Shown: positions 17,836 to 26,928 of the stretch, one piece after another
Position numbering within the stretch: the stretch's first letter is position 1
Layout: each line of letters starts with the position of its first letter
Assembly: GCF_020595055.1 (NCBI RefSeq)
Contig: NZ_JAJDOO010000013.1
Coordinates: 1 to 64,000 of the forward strand
Source of the DNA: Desulfosporosinus shakirovi
GTDB lineage: Bacteria; Bacillota; Desulfitobacteriia; Desulfitobacteriales; Desulfitobacteriaceae
DNA length: 64,000 bases
Reading direction: 5' to 3'
Position numbers and translations under genes: made by a program
Notes under the pieces: generated by a model
Seen by the model: only the letters and a program-made list of their open reading frames with translations
The model's database searches: none
What the model was told of the DNA's origin: nothing

Positions 17836-19148
17836 GTCCAACCGTGGCAGGATTTGTTGGTGTTCTGGCATTCATAGTATTTTTGTGCTTGAAAATGCCT
17901 ATCGCAATTTCCATGGGTCTCGTTGGCTTAGTCGGTTTTAGTTACTTGGTGACTCCTGCTGCCGCCTTCCGAATGATGGCCTCCGAATTTTATACCTCTT
18001 GGGCCAACTACTCTCTTAGCGTGATTCCCATGTTTGTTTTAATGGGTTACTTAGCGTATCACTCCGGAATAGGCACCCGACTTTTTAAGTTTGCCTATAA
18101 TGTCGTGGGGCACTTGGGTGGTGGATTAGCTGTGGCGAGTCAAGTAGCCTGTGCTATTTTCGGGGCAGTTTGCGGTTCCAGTACGGCGACAACAGCGACG
18201 ATCGGTTCCATTGCTCTTCCGGAAATGAAGAAGTACCATTACAATGATTCTCTTGCTACTGCCAGTGTAGCCGCAGGAGGTGCACTGGGTATTTTAATTC
18301 CTCCAAGTGCTATTTTTGTGATCTACGGAGTATCTACCGAACAATCAATTTCTAAGTTGTTCTTGGCTGGCATTACTCCTGGGATATTATTGATGATTGC
18401 TTATATGCTTACTATTTATGTTGTTAATAAACTAAATCCCACTCTCTGTCCACCCTCTGGAGAGGCAAGGGCATCTGGACGAGAAGTTTTAGCTTCATTG
18501 CGAGATGGTCTAATAGAAGTGATTGCGGTTTTCGTGATTTCTATCGGGGGGCTTTTTCTGGGGTATTTTACCCCAACTGAAGCAGGGGCCGTTGGGGCGG
18601 CAGGGGTGTTACTGGTTACTTTGATTGGCAGGACGATGAATTGGGAAAGATTCAACCACGCTTTAAAGGATACCACCAATACAACAGCCATGATTTTATT
18701 TATGGTAGCCGGAGCTATTATCTTCACCCGTTTTTTAGGTATTAGTCGAATTCCTTCTGAAATTGCTGAATGGGTCGGCGGTCTAGCCCTACCGCGTTTT
18801 TTTATCATGCTGATCATTCTTTTAATTTATTTGTTTTTAGGTGCTCTTATCGAGATGATTCCGCTCATCTTACTGACAGTACCAATTTTCTACCCAGTTG
18901 TCGTAGATACTCTGGGTTACGACCCCATCTGGTTTGGGGTAATCATCTGTATGACAGTGGCGATCGGGGTAATAACCCCACCTGTAGGCATCAATGCCTA
19001 TGTTATTAGAGGGGTAGCTAAAGACGTACCTCTGGGAACCGTTTTCCGGGGTGTTTGGCCATTTATCCTTGCCGCCGTAATTGTGACTGTACTTCTGATT
19101 GCCTTTCCTCAAATTGTTACTATATTACCTAATTACTTAATTAATTGA
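17832..19148 (+). CDS. dctM: TRAP transporter large membrane subunit, DctM family
   Basis: 438 residues, about 12 hydrophobic segments, family length about 425-440. Recognisable DctM features are FGAVCGSSTATTATIGSIA, GILIPPSAIFVIYG and the late VGVITPPVGIN loop. It is the ion-coupled permease of the tripartite transporter in the cytoplasmic membrane. Last gene of the operon, followed by a strong terminator. Confidence 0.92.
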   Translation: MSPTVAGFVGVLAFIVFLCLKMPIAISMGLVGLVGFSYLVTPAAAFRMMASEFYTSWANYSLSVIPMFVLMGYLAYHSGIGTRLFKFAYNVVGHLGGGLAVASQVACAIFGAVCGSSTATTATIGSIALPEMKKYHYNDSLATASVAAGGALGILIPPSAIFVIYGVSTEQSISKLFLAGITPGILLMIAYMLTIYVVNKLNPTLCPPSGEARASGREVLASLRDGLIEVIAVFVISIGGLFLGYFTPTEAGAVGAAGVLLVTLIGRTMNWERFNHALKDTTNTTAMILFMVAGAIIFTRFLGISRIPSEIAEWVGGLALPRFFIMLIILLIYLFLGALIEMIPLILLTVPIFYPVVVDTLGYDPIWFGVIICMTVAIGVITPPVGINAYVIRGVAKDVPLGTVFRGVWPFILAAVIVTVLLIAFPQIVTILPNYLIN

Positions 19149-19238
19149 TTACTGCAAAATTATCGAAATGTTACCTTTAGAAAGCAATTCCGAGTAACAG
19201 TCAAGACAGTTTCCGATTTAATACTCAATTGTATGAAA

Positions 19239-19285
19239 AAGGCATCAACAGTCATATAAGAACTGTTGATGCCTTCTAAATCTTT
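19239..19285. terminator. Bidirectional terminator between dctM and aroF
   Basis: AAGGCATCAACAGT (19239-19252) and ACTGTTGATGCCTT (19262-19275) are a perfect 14-bp stem. T-rich sequence follows on the plus side (TCTTTTTT) and a shorter T run on the minus side, so it can serve both convergent genes. Confidence 0.85.
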
Positions 19286-19317
19286 TTTCCAATTTCCAAT
19301 GTTCACTCCCAGAACAG

Positions 19318-20142
19318 TCATTCCGCAGATAATTGTCGTCCCACGGCTACTGCCACAGGTTTTACTTTTCCCATGAGTTCCGCAAAATGTTCGAAATTTA
19401 AAGATTGATCCCCATCGCTTAAAGCAAGCTCCGGTTGAGGGTGAACTTCAATCATTAAGCCATCAGCACCCGCAGCTATTCCAGCTAAAGCTACCGGGCT
19501 AACCAGTGACCATTTACCTGTACCGTGACTGGGATCTAAAAAGACAGGGAGGTGCGTTAATTCCTTTAAGGCAGGAATTGCAGTGATATCTACTGTGTTG
19601 CGGGTATATGTCTCAAACGTCCTAATCCCTCGTTCACATAAAACCACCTGATTGTTCCCTTCTGCCATGATATACTCTGCAGCATAAATCCATTCTTCTA
19701 AGGTTGAGGCCAAGCCCCGTTTTAATAAAACCGGATGCTTGGTTTTCCCAACTTCGGTTAGCAGGGTATAGTTTTGCATATTGCGGGATCCAATCTGAAA
19801 CATATCAGCGACTTCCCCAACCCGCTCGATGTCACGAGCATCCATTATCTCTGTAACTACCGGCAGTCCGGTTAGTGCCTTAATTTGGGATAACATTTCC
19901 AAGCCGCCTATCCCTCTACCACGAAAAGAATAGGGAGAAGTTCTTGGTTTATAGGCTCCGCCTCTAAGCATTGTGGCTCCAAGACGTTGCACTTCTAAGG
20001 CTGTACTCAATAACTGCTCATAACTTTCAATAGCACAAGGACCAGCAATAACGACCAACTGAGGGCCCCCGATGATAACATCTCCCACTCGAACCGTAGT
20101 GGTTTCTTGTTGTTCATTCTTCCGTCGAGCGATTAGATTCAC
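19318..20142 (-). CDS. aroF: 3-deoxy-7-phosphoheptulonate (DAHP) synthase
   Basis: Joins phosphoenolpyruvate and erythrose 4-phosphate in the first shikimate-pathway step. The 274-residue protein is of the KDO8PS-like (type I beta) class: VVIAGPCAIES, GGAYKPRTSPYSFRG, the metal Cys in VVLCERGIRT, DPSHGTGK and MIEVHPQPE. It is shorter than the roughly 340-residue versions with an N-terminal ferredoxin-like or ACT regulatory domain, so it probably lacks that feedback module; control may be at the mRNA level (attenuator at 21055-21104). GTG start at 20142 after GGGAG. Third gene of the hutP-like, aroH, aroF operon. Confidence 0.93.
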   Translation of the reverse strand: MNLIARRKNEQQETTTVRVGDVIIGGPQLVVIAGPCAIESYEQLLSTALEVQRLGATMLRGGAYKPRTSPYSFRGRGIGGLEMLSQIKALTGLPVVTEIMDARDIERVGEVADMFQIGSRNMQNYTLLTEVGKTKHPVLLKRGLASTLEEWIYAAEYIMAEGNNQVVLCERGIRTFETYTRNTVDITAIPALKELTHLPVFLDPSHGTGKWSLVSPVALAGIAAGADGLMIEVHPQPELALSDGDQSLNFEHFAELMGKVKPVAVAVGRQLSAE

Positions 20143-20195
20143 CGCACTCCCCTACTTCCTTATTAAAGTTACAGCTTAATTAATCCCTTGATTAT

Positions 20196-20567
20196 CTAAC
20201 TATCAATATCTACTACAAGATCTTTACGTAAATTTACCGCATTACGCAAAAAAATATGCCGAATTTCCTTTTGGCTACAGTCTGTATTTGCATGTAAAAG
20301 TACCCGAATGCAATATGGAAGTGCACCAGGTACCGGAATTTCTGTCGAACACAGAAGCGGTACTAACTGCCAGCCTATTGCTCTTGCACTTGATGCAGGA
20401 AAATCAGCATTTAGATCCGGTGTAACCGTGAAAATCGCACTAACCAAGTCTTCCGTGCAAAGTGAATTCTCATTGAGAATCATTTGCAAAAGTTCCTGGG
20501 TTGCTTCCCGTATCTCCTCTGCATTATTGCGATTAACTGTTGTCGCACCTCGTATTCCTCGCACCAT
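20196..20567 (-). CDS. aroH: Chorismate mutase, AroH type
   Basis: 123 residues, the usual size of monofunctional AroH. It starts with the family signature [10 protein letters not shown], followed by [18 protein letters not shown] and ARAIGW. Converts chorismate to prephenate for Phe and Tyr synthesis in the cytoplasm. Located 9 bp after the HutP-like gene and 53 bp before aroF. Confidence 0.93.
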   Translation of the reverse strand: MVRGIRGATTVNRNNAEEIREATQELLQMILNENSLCTEDLVSAIFTVTPDLNADFPASSARAIGWQLVPLLCSTEIPVPGALPYCIRVLLHANTDCSQKEIRHIFLRNAVNLRKDLVVDIDS

Positions 20568-20576
20568 CTTCTCCCC

Positions 20577-20993
20577 CTATTCCTTGGGAGCAACGCGGTG
20601 TCCCAATCCTACAGCCACTTCGTCTAAATGTAAGAGTCCTATTCCAAAAAATACTGCGACGCTTAAATGATCATTCTGACGAGCAATTCCAATTTTCCCA
20701 CCAATATTTAAGCCCATTGCTTTATTCATTATCTGACTTAAGGCTTCACGAGTTGCGCCAGCTACTGCTCCTTCATCCCCATGTGTTTCTTGAATTGCCC
20801 CTTCACGTTTTGCGGCTACTATAGCTCGTTCTACAATCTTACGAACCGAAGCGATATACTCGCCACCATAATCGACTGCGGCTGTCTTAACTCCATTTCT
20901 GAGATAGGACTCTTTTAAATGGACCTCCTCTTCCCGGCTTTCTGTCATAGCCATCTTTAACGCGGCAAGCGCAATTTTTTTGCTCTGTGTCAT
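20577..20993 (-). CDS. HutP-like RNA-binding regulatory protein
   Basis: 138 residues resembling HutP, the histidine-activated mRNA antiterminator of Bacillus. Shared pattern: an N-terminal helix, a central segment around VERAIVAAKREGAIQETHGDEGAVAGATREAL split by conserved His/Glu, and a C-terminal GHRVAP. As first gene of an aromatic amino-acid operon that begins with a terminator, it may help control readthrough, perhaps with an aromatic ligand; this is inference. Similarity was judged by eye, so the family call is moderate. Confidence 0.6.
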   Translation of the reverse strand: MTQSKKIALAALKMAMTESREEEVHLKESYLRNGVKTAAVDYGGEYIASVRKIVERAIVAAKREGAIQETHGDEGAVAGATREALSQIMNKAMGLNIGGKIGIARQNDHLSVAVFFGIGLLHLDEVAVGLGHRVAPKE

Positions 20994-21054
20994 CTAAGCG
21001 TTCTTCCTCTCTCATCAGTACTTATTAAATATTAAACAGCAGTATAAATGGTAG

Positions 21055-21104
21055 AAAAAGACACCTTTCAGTGTCTTAGTTTTCTTATAAAACCATCCCA
21101 CCAT
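21055..21104 (-). promoter_or_regulatory. Candidate attenuator of the aro operon: Trp-Phe-Tyr leader codons and terminator
   Basis: Minus-strand leader of the hutP-like gene. Terminator: AAGACACU (21077-21070), loop GAAA, GGUGUCUU (21065-21058), then a U run. Nine bases upstream of the stem lie consecutive codons TGG TTT TAT (21095-21087) in a frame opened by an ATG at 21104 and running through the stem. A stalled ribosome there would cover the 5' arm. The ATG has only a weak ribosome site. A further short ORF with a strong AGGAGGG site (21179-21147, ten codons, one Trp) lies upstream, and TATATT near 21209 may be a -10. The terminator could alternatively simply end the transcript of the gene at 21270. 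Confidence 0.55.
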
Positions 21105-21269
21105 TCTGCACTTATGAAATTTTTAAAACTAATTGTAAAAACTTTATTATAATAACCGGGATACCCTCCATCCTGCCATACTACCCTCCTTTTCTCATCT
21201 AATAAATGAGAATATAACAAAACAAATAATTACCAATAATTATAGTACTACGAAGAGCGCTTTGCAACA

Positions 21270-21758
21270 CTAGGGCTTCACAGTAAAGTTCATGATATTA
21301 CCTTGTAATATCATGGTCTGGTTATGACGGGGTTCAAGCAAACGAGCATCTTTTTTTATGACCTGAACTCTTATGGTCTGAGCAACTCCTATCCCATCCA
21401 ACTGGATTTGACCGGATTGAACCGCTATTTGTTGTTCTCCTTTTGACAAATCAGCAATTACCGTACCATTTTGAACCACACGAATTGGCGCTGCCGGTGT
21501 AGCTTTTAAAGTTATCTGCCATGTCTTAACCACTCCTTCACGCTCAGCATTGGCGAGTGCAGGCAATTCCATAGGAGGAGCTTCCACCTTGGCCGCTACT
21601 GTCATATAGAAATCAAGTGGATCCCTTACCGCACTTAACTGCATTAATAAAAGTAAAACTGATGCCAAGACCATAACCCTGATAATCCGGCGTTCTCCTC
21701 GCTGAACTATGTTCCACAACCACTCTAATAAACTTCCTCTTCGACGCACGAACATCAC
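21270..21758 (-). CDS. Conserved membrane-anchored protein of unknown function
   Basis: 162 residues, not recognised. Basic N-terminus, one hydrophobic segment at about 27-45 (VMVLASVLLLLMQL), then an extracytoplasmic domain rich in beta-type sequence (TWQITLKATPAAPIRVVQNG). The layout suggests a small single-pass protein outside the membrane. It lies 27 bp after the flavoprotein gene and in the same direction, so they may be co-transcribed. Confidence 0.7.
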   Translation of the reverse strand: MMFVRRRGSLLEWLWNIVQRGERRIIRVMVLASVLLLLMQLSAVRDPLDFYMTVAAKVEAPPMELPALANAEREGVVKTWQITLKATPAAPIRVVQNGTVIADLSKGEQQIAVQSGQIQLDGIGVAQTIRVQVIKKDARLLEPRHNQTMILQGNIMNFTVKP

Positions 21759-21785
21759 CTCGAAAGAGTCTATGCAGAAAGCGTA

Positions 21786-23045
21786 TTAATCATACCATTG
21801 ACTGACAACATTCCCCGCTGCTTGACCAGCTCTGTAGCCCATGGCAAAAGCAGCTTGAAGGTTATATCCACCTGTTATGCCGTCAACATCTACAACCTCA
21901 CCAGCCCAATAAAGTCCTTCAACACATTTTGAGGCCATGGTTTTAGGATTTATTTCTTTCACACTAATTCCCCCTGCCGTTACAATGGCTGTCTCTATGG
22001 AGAGAGTGTCTATGATGGTGAGGGGTAATCCTTGTAATAATTTAACCAAGGACTTGCGTTCTTCACGGCTGATTTGATGAACTACTCCTTCTGGATTTAT
22101 CCCACTGAGACGGATTAGAACGGGAATCAAGCTTTGGGGTAGAAGATCATCCAGGGCATTTTTAGACTGCTTATTACTATACTTTTGAAAATCCCGTTGA
22201 ACCCGGAGATCTAACTGTTCTGCTGAAAGGGCTGGTTTAAGATTAATCAGGAGTTCGACTTGTTTTCCTTCACGAAGGGCATCCCCCGCTTGACGACTCA
22301 ACGTCAAAATAATGGGACCGGATACTCCAAAGTGTGTAAACAGCATTTCCCCAAACTCAACAGTCTGCTTCTTGCCCCCAATCCATAATGATGCTTCAAC
22401 ATTTCTCAGGGCAAGTCCCTGAAGCTCTTTTACCCAGTCTTCAGCTGTCTTGAGAGGAACCAACGCAGGTCGAGGGGTAATCACACTGTGACCCAGCTTT
22501 CGAGCAAACCGGAATCCGTCCCCGTTTGACCCAGTAGCGGGATAAGAGGATCCGCCGGTACAAATGACCACCCTAGGAGCCAGATACTTTTGTCCATTCC
22601 CTCGCACCCCTGTTACCTGTCCATTCTCAACCAAAACTTCTTCCACTGCAATTCCCGATTTTATAGTGACTCCTTTATTCTTGAGAAACGTCACTAAGGC
22701 ATCAACAATTTTTTCCGCATCATCGGAGACAGGAAAAACTCGTCCTCCTCGTTCAACTTTTGTCTCAACTCCATAACTGGCGAAAAATTCTCTCAAGGCC
22801 ACATTATCAAAATCCCGCAAAATGCCGTGTAAAAAGCGTCCATTTCCAGGATAATGGCTAATAAAATCAGACACATTTTCAACATTAGTTATGTTACAGC
22901 GCCCCTTACCTGAAATTGCAATTTTCCGGCCTAAACGTTCCTTCTTTTCAAGTAAAAGGACCTTTGCACCTCCTCTTGCAGCTTGTCCGGCAGCCATCAT
23001 ACCTGCAGCCCCGCCACCTACTACTATAACTTGATACTCGTTCAT
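21786..23045 (-). CDS. YhiN/HI0933-family flavoprotein (NAD(P)/FAD-dependent oxidoreductase)
   Basis: 419 residues, normal for the family. FAD-binding VVGGGAAGMMAA at the N-terminus, LLLEKKERLGRKIAISGKGRCNITN (family hallmark, split here as LGRKIAISG and GRCNITN), CTGGSSYPATGSNGDG in the middle and GGYNLQAAFAMGYRAG at the C-terminus. Function of the family is not settled. Its start at 23045 faces the small plus-strand gene at 23236. Confidence 0.88.
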   Translation of the reverse strand: MNEYQVIVVGGGAAGMMAAGQAARGGAKVLLLEKKERLGRKIAISGKGRCNITNVENVSDFISHYPGNGRFLHGILRDFDNVALREFFASYGVETKVERGGRVFPVSDDAEKIVDALVTFLKNKGVTIKSGIAVEEVLVENGQVTGVRGNGQKYLAPRVVICTGGSSYPATGSNGDGFRFARKLGHSVITPRPALVPLKTAEDWVKELQGLALRNVEASLWIGGKKQTVEFGEMLFTHFGVSGPIILTLSRQAGDALREGKQVELLINLKPALSAEQLDLRVQRDFQKYSNKQSKNALDDLLPQSLIPVLIRLSGINPEGVVHQISREERKSLVKLLQGLPLTIIDTLSIETAIVTAGGISVKEINPKTMASKCVEGLYWAGEVVDVDGITGGYNLQAAFAMGYRAGQAAGNVVSQWYD

Positions 23046-23235
23046 CCTAATTCCTTTCTTTCATTGACTCGGCTTCATATTAGCAGCTTGATTGAGTCAA
23101 TTGTTATGTTATCGGCATTCTAATCCTTTACGGATTCAGGGTAGACATCCGTTAGCTTGTTTTTTGCCCCAGAAACTATTCTGTGCTAAGATTGAGATTA
23201 GCTTACATATAAGATTAGTTTGGGAGGAATGTTTA

Positions 23236-23505
23236 ATGAGTCTTGACCAACGTTCTATCATTTTAGCACAAATTTCTGCTGCAGTTGCCTGTAATGCCTT
23301 GGCAGCACTCCGTCTAGCAATTACCGAGGGAACAAATGCAGGTTTATCTAAAGCAGAAATCCAAGAAATTATAAGCTTAGCTAAAGATATTCAACAACAA
23401 CCTATTTCTCATGTAACCCATCTAACCGACCAAGTTTTGCGTGAACCCAAGAAAAAAGCACACGAGCATAGCGCTCATTGCGGGTGTGGCGGACACCATG
23501 CTTAA
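23236..23505 (+). CDS. Small helical protein with His/Cys-rich tail
   Basis: 89 residues from the ATG at 23236, which follows GGGAGGAATG; the open frame extends to 23092 but without a ribosome site. The helical body (AVACNALAALRLAITEG...LSKAEIQEIISLAKDIQ) resembles small carboxymuconolactone-decarboxylase/AhpD-like proteins. The tail EHSAHCGCGGHHA holds two Cys and four His and could bind metal. No catalytic CxxC of AhpD is present. Function unknown. Confidence 0.7.
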   Translation: MSLDQRSIILAQISAAVACNALAALRLAITEGTNAGLSKAEIQEIISLAKDIQQQPISHVTHLTDQVLREPKKKAHEHSAHCGCGGHHA

Positions 23506-23512
23506 CGTACAA

Positions 23513-24592
23513 CTAGAGGGAGAAGAATCCTCTGTTGGCAGGATCACTGGTGGCACAGACTAAGCATAATTCTCCTTTATCAAAAATTCGTTTTCCACAT
23601 TGGTTACAATACTTGGGACAGCCTTCGTGGACTAATATTTTTCCAGTAATTAACCGATGTGATAAGGGCTTAAAACTAAATGTCAGAGCTTTTGACCGAC
23701 AGGTTTCCACACAACGGTGACATTGAACGCACTTCTGTGGTTCAAAAATAAGCCGCATGGATGTGATCTGCTCCTCTTTTGTCTGATCTCCCTCACCAGT
23801 GTCTGAGTTCCTTTCTTCTCGCTTTTGCAAGGCTCCTTGGGGACAAATTGCCGCACAAACACCACAACTGGTACATGAATCAGCAACTACAGCTAAAGCA
23901 TGAAAAGGGATCTTTTCCTCTGCCGAAACCTCAAAGGCTTCGAGAAGCCACTGACGAGTTTTTGGAATTTGATACGATTCATCCGCCGCCATGCTTGGCA
24001 ACCAGTCCTCTATTTTCTCTCGACTTTTTTGCCGCCAGCCCAATTTAGAATCCTTTTCAGTAACGGTCCTGCGTCCGCCAACTTCTGTAAGCACCGGTTT
24101 CTCAGCAAGCCCTTGATCTGGTCGTACTTTAATATGGACAGCAGGATGGTCCGGCCAGTCGGCATGAACCTGTTTAAAGATCTCAACACTGGATGCACAG
24201 GCCTGTCGATCCTCACAGTCTGAGCAAACTCCCGTTATAATAGTTGCTGTTTTTTCCTTAGCCAGCAACATCAGAGTCATCCAACTGTCTCGATCCAGTA
24301 TCCCTAAGCACGGAATCTCAAAACCCTGAGGGACCGCCCTTGGGCAGTTTAAAACGATTCTTTCTGACTCTGACAGGTAATTATGGAGCTTGTCAATTGA
24401 ATGATCTACAAAACCACCACTCGGGCAAACAGCCATACAAACCCCGCATTCTGTGCATTGTTTAGTATCCAGCTCTCGATACTCTGAGATAGCCTGATGC
24501 GGACAACTCTCTATACATAATTTACACGAACGAGCATAAGGTCTTTTAGTATTTAGACAATTCCCATTGTGGTATACCATTTGACATGTCAT
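23513..24592 (-). CDS. Polyferredoxin-type 4Fe-4S protein
   Basis: 359 residues with at least four ferredoxin-like Cys groups: CKLCIESCP and CTECGVCMAVCP near the N-terminus, CTSCGVCAAICP and CVQCHRCVETC in the second half. Between them is a region with CSDCEDRQAC, and the C-terminus has a zinc-ribbon-like CPKYCNQCG...CLVC. The N-terminal part resembles ferredoxin subunits next to DMSO-reductase-family enzymes and HdrA partners, but no enzyme is adjacent. Its stop lies 8 bp from the stop of the convergent small gene at 23236. Confidence 0.8.
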   Translation of the reverse strand: MTCQMVYHNGNCLNTKRPYARSCKLCIESCPHQAISEYRELDTKQCTECGVCMAVCPSGGFVDHSIDKLHNYLSESERIVLNCPRAVPQGFEIPCLGILDRDSWMTLMLLAKEKTATIITGVCSDCEDRQACASSVEIFKQVHADWPDHPAVHIKVRPDQGLAEKPVLTEVGGRRTVTEKDSKLGWRQKSREKIEDWLPSMAADESYQIPKTRQWLLEAFEVSAEEKIPFHALAVVADSCTSCGVCAAICPQGALQKREERNSDTGEGDQTKEEQITSMRLIFEPQKCVQCHRCVETCRSKALTFSFKPLSHRLITGKILVHEGCPKYCNQCGKRIFDKGELCLVCATSDPANRGFFSL

Positions 24593-24718
24593 AGTTACAT
24601 CCTCGCTAATAATTACTTCTTGTCCATGACTATTCGCTTTCTATCTCAGATTTCCTTCCTACATAGTATGATTACCTTTCGCTATCTCCCTCATTCTTAA
24701 TAGTTAACTTTCTTAGCC

Positions 24719-24760
24719 AAAAGAGGCAGGAAACACTTCAGCTGTGTTTCCGCCTCTTTT
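24719..24760 (-). terminator. Terminator of the FadR-type regulator gene
   Basis: AAAAGAGGC-A-GGAAACAC pairs with GTGTTTCC-GCCTCTTTT around loop TTCAGCT; on the minus strand the stem ends in CTCTTTT. The stem includes the stop codon of the regulator. Confidence 0.8.
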
Positions 24761-25478
24761 ATTTACTCTCTAAGATTATAGCCTTGGCAAGTTGGTTCTC
24801 TACCCCAACTAAGTGATCTAGCATAAGTTTCTGAGCTTTCTCTGCATCGTGATTTTTGATGGCTTCGTAGATAAAAAGATGCTCTCTATAAAGTTTTTCA
24901 GGAGTATCTTTATGTTCATAAAGTTTACTGCGACTGCTTTTCAAAGTCTTTCTCATTGTATCCGAAAGAGTGTTCATTAGACGAAACAAAATCTTGTTAT
25001 GCGTCGCTCTGGCAATTGCATAATGGAAGTTATGATCCGCCTCTTCCCCTAAATGATACAATTCCAGATCTCTGCGCATGACTTCCAGGGCTTCAAACAT
25101 TTCACAAATCTCATTTTCATCTGCTCTCTCAGCCGCCAATCCCGCAGCTTGTACCTCGAGAATTTTGCGTGCTTCGTAAAGTTCCAGATCAGTATCTTTT
25201 TCGATGAAAAGCATCCAGGCTAGGGGTGTAACTACTGATTCTATATTAACCTGCCTGATGTAAGTCCCTTCACCAGAACGAACTTCAATTAATCCCATCA
25301 TCTCAAGGGCACTGATGGCTTCCCGTATAGACGCACGACTTACTTGAAACCGTTCAACTAATTCCCGCTCAGAAGGCAACCGGTCGCCAGGTTTTAGCTG
25401 CCCTTGAGCAACTAGTTGACCGATCTGATCAACAATTTGCTCATAGATTTTTCGGGTTCTAATGGGTTTTAGTATCAC
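24759..25478 (-). CDS. lldR: FadR/GntR-family regulator, LldR/LutR-like
   Basis: 239 residues from the GTG at 25478, placed 8 nt after GAGGAG; the frame reaches back to 25496. N-terminal winged helix (GDRLPSERELVERFQVSRASIREAIS), then an FCD ligand domain (about 95-225) with metal-type residues in DHNFHYAIARATHN. FCD regulators bind organic acids. It is the last gene of the lactate locus and the likely repressor acting at the GTCTGAC-A-GTCAGAC operator (28353-28367) and its relative near 30265. Confidence 0.85.
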   Translation of the reverse strand: MILKPIRTRKIYEQIVDQIGQLVAQGQLKPGDRLPSERELVERFQVSRASIREAISALEMMGLIEVRSGEGTYIRQVNIESVVTPLAWMLFIEKDTDLELYEARKILEVQAAGLAAERADENEICEMFEALEVMRRDLELYHLGEEADHNFHYAIARATHNKILFRLMNTLSDTMRKTLKSSRSKLYEHKDTPEKLYREHLFIYEAIKNHDAEKAQKLMLDHLVGVENQLAKAIILESK

Positions 25479-25550
25479 CCTATTCACTCCTCGCACACCA
25501 GTTGTATACCTATAACCGTTCTTAGTGTATCATAGCTAACCCCTATATGA

Positions 25551-25590
25551 AACATGGGAACACTTTATTATTATAAAGTGTTCCCATGTT
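25551..25590 (-). terminator. 17-bp inverted repeat between Fe-S subunit and regulator genes
   Basis: AACATGGGAACACTTTA (25551-25567) and its exact complement (25574-25590) enclose TTATTA. On the minus strand it is followed by only a short T run, so it may be a partial terminator or processing site that lowers regulator expression. Confidence 0.6.
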
Positions 25591-25621
25591 TTACAACAAT
25601 TAAGGTCGTGAGTATTCTCGC

Positions 25622-26926
25622 TTATAAAGAACGAATTTCGTTCTTTTTACCAGCTCTGTAGGATTCAGCCAATATCTGGATTGTATGCAGGACCTCTTCT
25701 TCAATTCCTGCATTTTCCGCCCCGCTTTTCAGCTGTAACCTGCAAGCCGGGCAACCAGTTGCGACTGTATCCGTGTGTGTCAATTCAATGTCGGCTGTTT
25801 TCCGATCCGAAATCTGTACAGAAAGATCAGGGTGAACGAGACTAAAGGATCCAGCCATCCCGCAACAACGACCAGGCTCTTTCATTTCAATCACCGTCAC
25901 TCCGGGAATACTCTTTAATATTTCTCGCGGTTCTTTATTAATCCCTTGACCACGATTTAAATGACAAGGATCATGATAAGTGACTTTCCGGTCCACTCGG
26001 CCTAACCCTTGTTTTTTGAAAGGGACTTTATGAATCAAAAATTCGGAAATATCATATGATTTGCCAGCCCACTTATCAGCCAATGCTTTAAATTCCGGGT
26101 CATTCTCTAGCAATTCACCAAAAACATGCTTCCAAGCAGTCCCTCCAGAAGAACAGGCAACAACTAATGCGTCCGCACCAAGCTTCTCAAATGCTCTTAA
26201 ATTGCGTTTTGCCAAAGCACTGGCAGATGCTACATCCCCATTAACTGAGGCGGGTATACCACAGCAACCCTGACCCTTTGGAATGACCACTTCAATGTCG
26301 TTTTCTTTGAGAACCTCAACCACTGCTTTTCCAATATCTGTATAGAAATAGTTTATCATACATCCTGTGAAGAAGGCCACTCTCATCTTTGGATTTTTGA
26401 CCTTAACCACTTCCGGAAACTCAGAACGTAGAGTTTTGCTGGCAAGCATAGGAAATACTTTGTCTGTCCCTATGCCAATATCAAAGCGCATCCGGGCAAT
26501 ACGATCACTTTTGTGGGGTACATGCTTTAGGGCTACGCCCTGAAAAAGGCTTCCTGTCTTCATCCCAAAATCAAACATTCGTTGCATCTTGAGCGCAGTA
26601 AAGGCAATCTTTTTGACCGGGTGCAATCCTTTTTTGCGAACAGCTTCTGCCCTCGCAGCCAAGATTATCTTATCAAATTGAACTCCACAGGGACAGTTAG
26701 TGTTGCAAGCCATACAGGTTGTACACAGGGAAAAGCGATCAGCCAGCCTCTCGGTCATTTCAATTTCTCCAGAAAGGAGGTATTCCACTAAACTTATCTT
26801 TCCCCTTGCAACTCCAACCTCTTGGCGTGTTTCCTTGTAGATAGGACAAACCGCCATACAGTTTCCACATTTCATGCATTTATGGAGTTCTTCGGTAATC
26901 GAATCCAGCGAATTATATACGGACAC
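25622..26926 (-). CDS. Fe-S (CCG-domain) subunit of lactate/glycolate dehydrogenase, GlcF/LutA-like
   Basis: 434 residues from the GTG at 26926, which follows AAGGAGGG and starts 2 bp after the FAD-subunit stop; the open frame extends further upstream only inside that gene. Two ferredoxin motifs (CMKCGNCMAVCP and CTTCMACNTNCP) are followed by two CCG domains (GQGCCGIPAS...ACSSGG and GRCCGMAGSF...CPACR). It takes electrons from the FAD subunit and hands them to the membrane quinone or other carriers. Confidence 0.88.
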   Translation of the reverse strand: MSVYNSLDSITEELHKCMKCGNCMAVCPIYKETRQEVGVARGKISLVEYLLSGEIEMTERLADRFSLCTTCMACNTNCPCGVQFDKIILAARAEAVRKKGLHPVKKIAFTALKMQRMFDFGMKTGSLFQGVALKHVPHKSDRIARMRFDIGIGTDKVFPMLASKTLRSEFPEVVKVKNPKMRVAFFTGCMINYFYTDIGKAVVEVLKENDIEVVIPKGQGCCGIPASVNGDVASASALAKRNLRAFEKLGADALVVACSSGGTAWKHVFGELLENDPEFKALADKWAGKSYDISEFLIHKVPFKKQGLGRVDRKVTYHDPCHLNRGQGINKEPREILKSIPGVTVIEMKEPGRCCGMAGSFSLVHPDLSVQISDRKTADIELTHTDTVATGCPACRLQLKSGAENAGIEEEVLHTIQILAESYRAGKKNEIRSL

Positions 26927-26928
26927 GA

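Noticed and set aside
20994-21269. T-box element upstream of the aro operon
   Set aside because: No AGGGUGGNACCGCG-type T-box sequence; the leader ORF with aromatic codons explains the terminator better.
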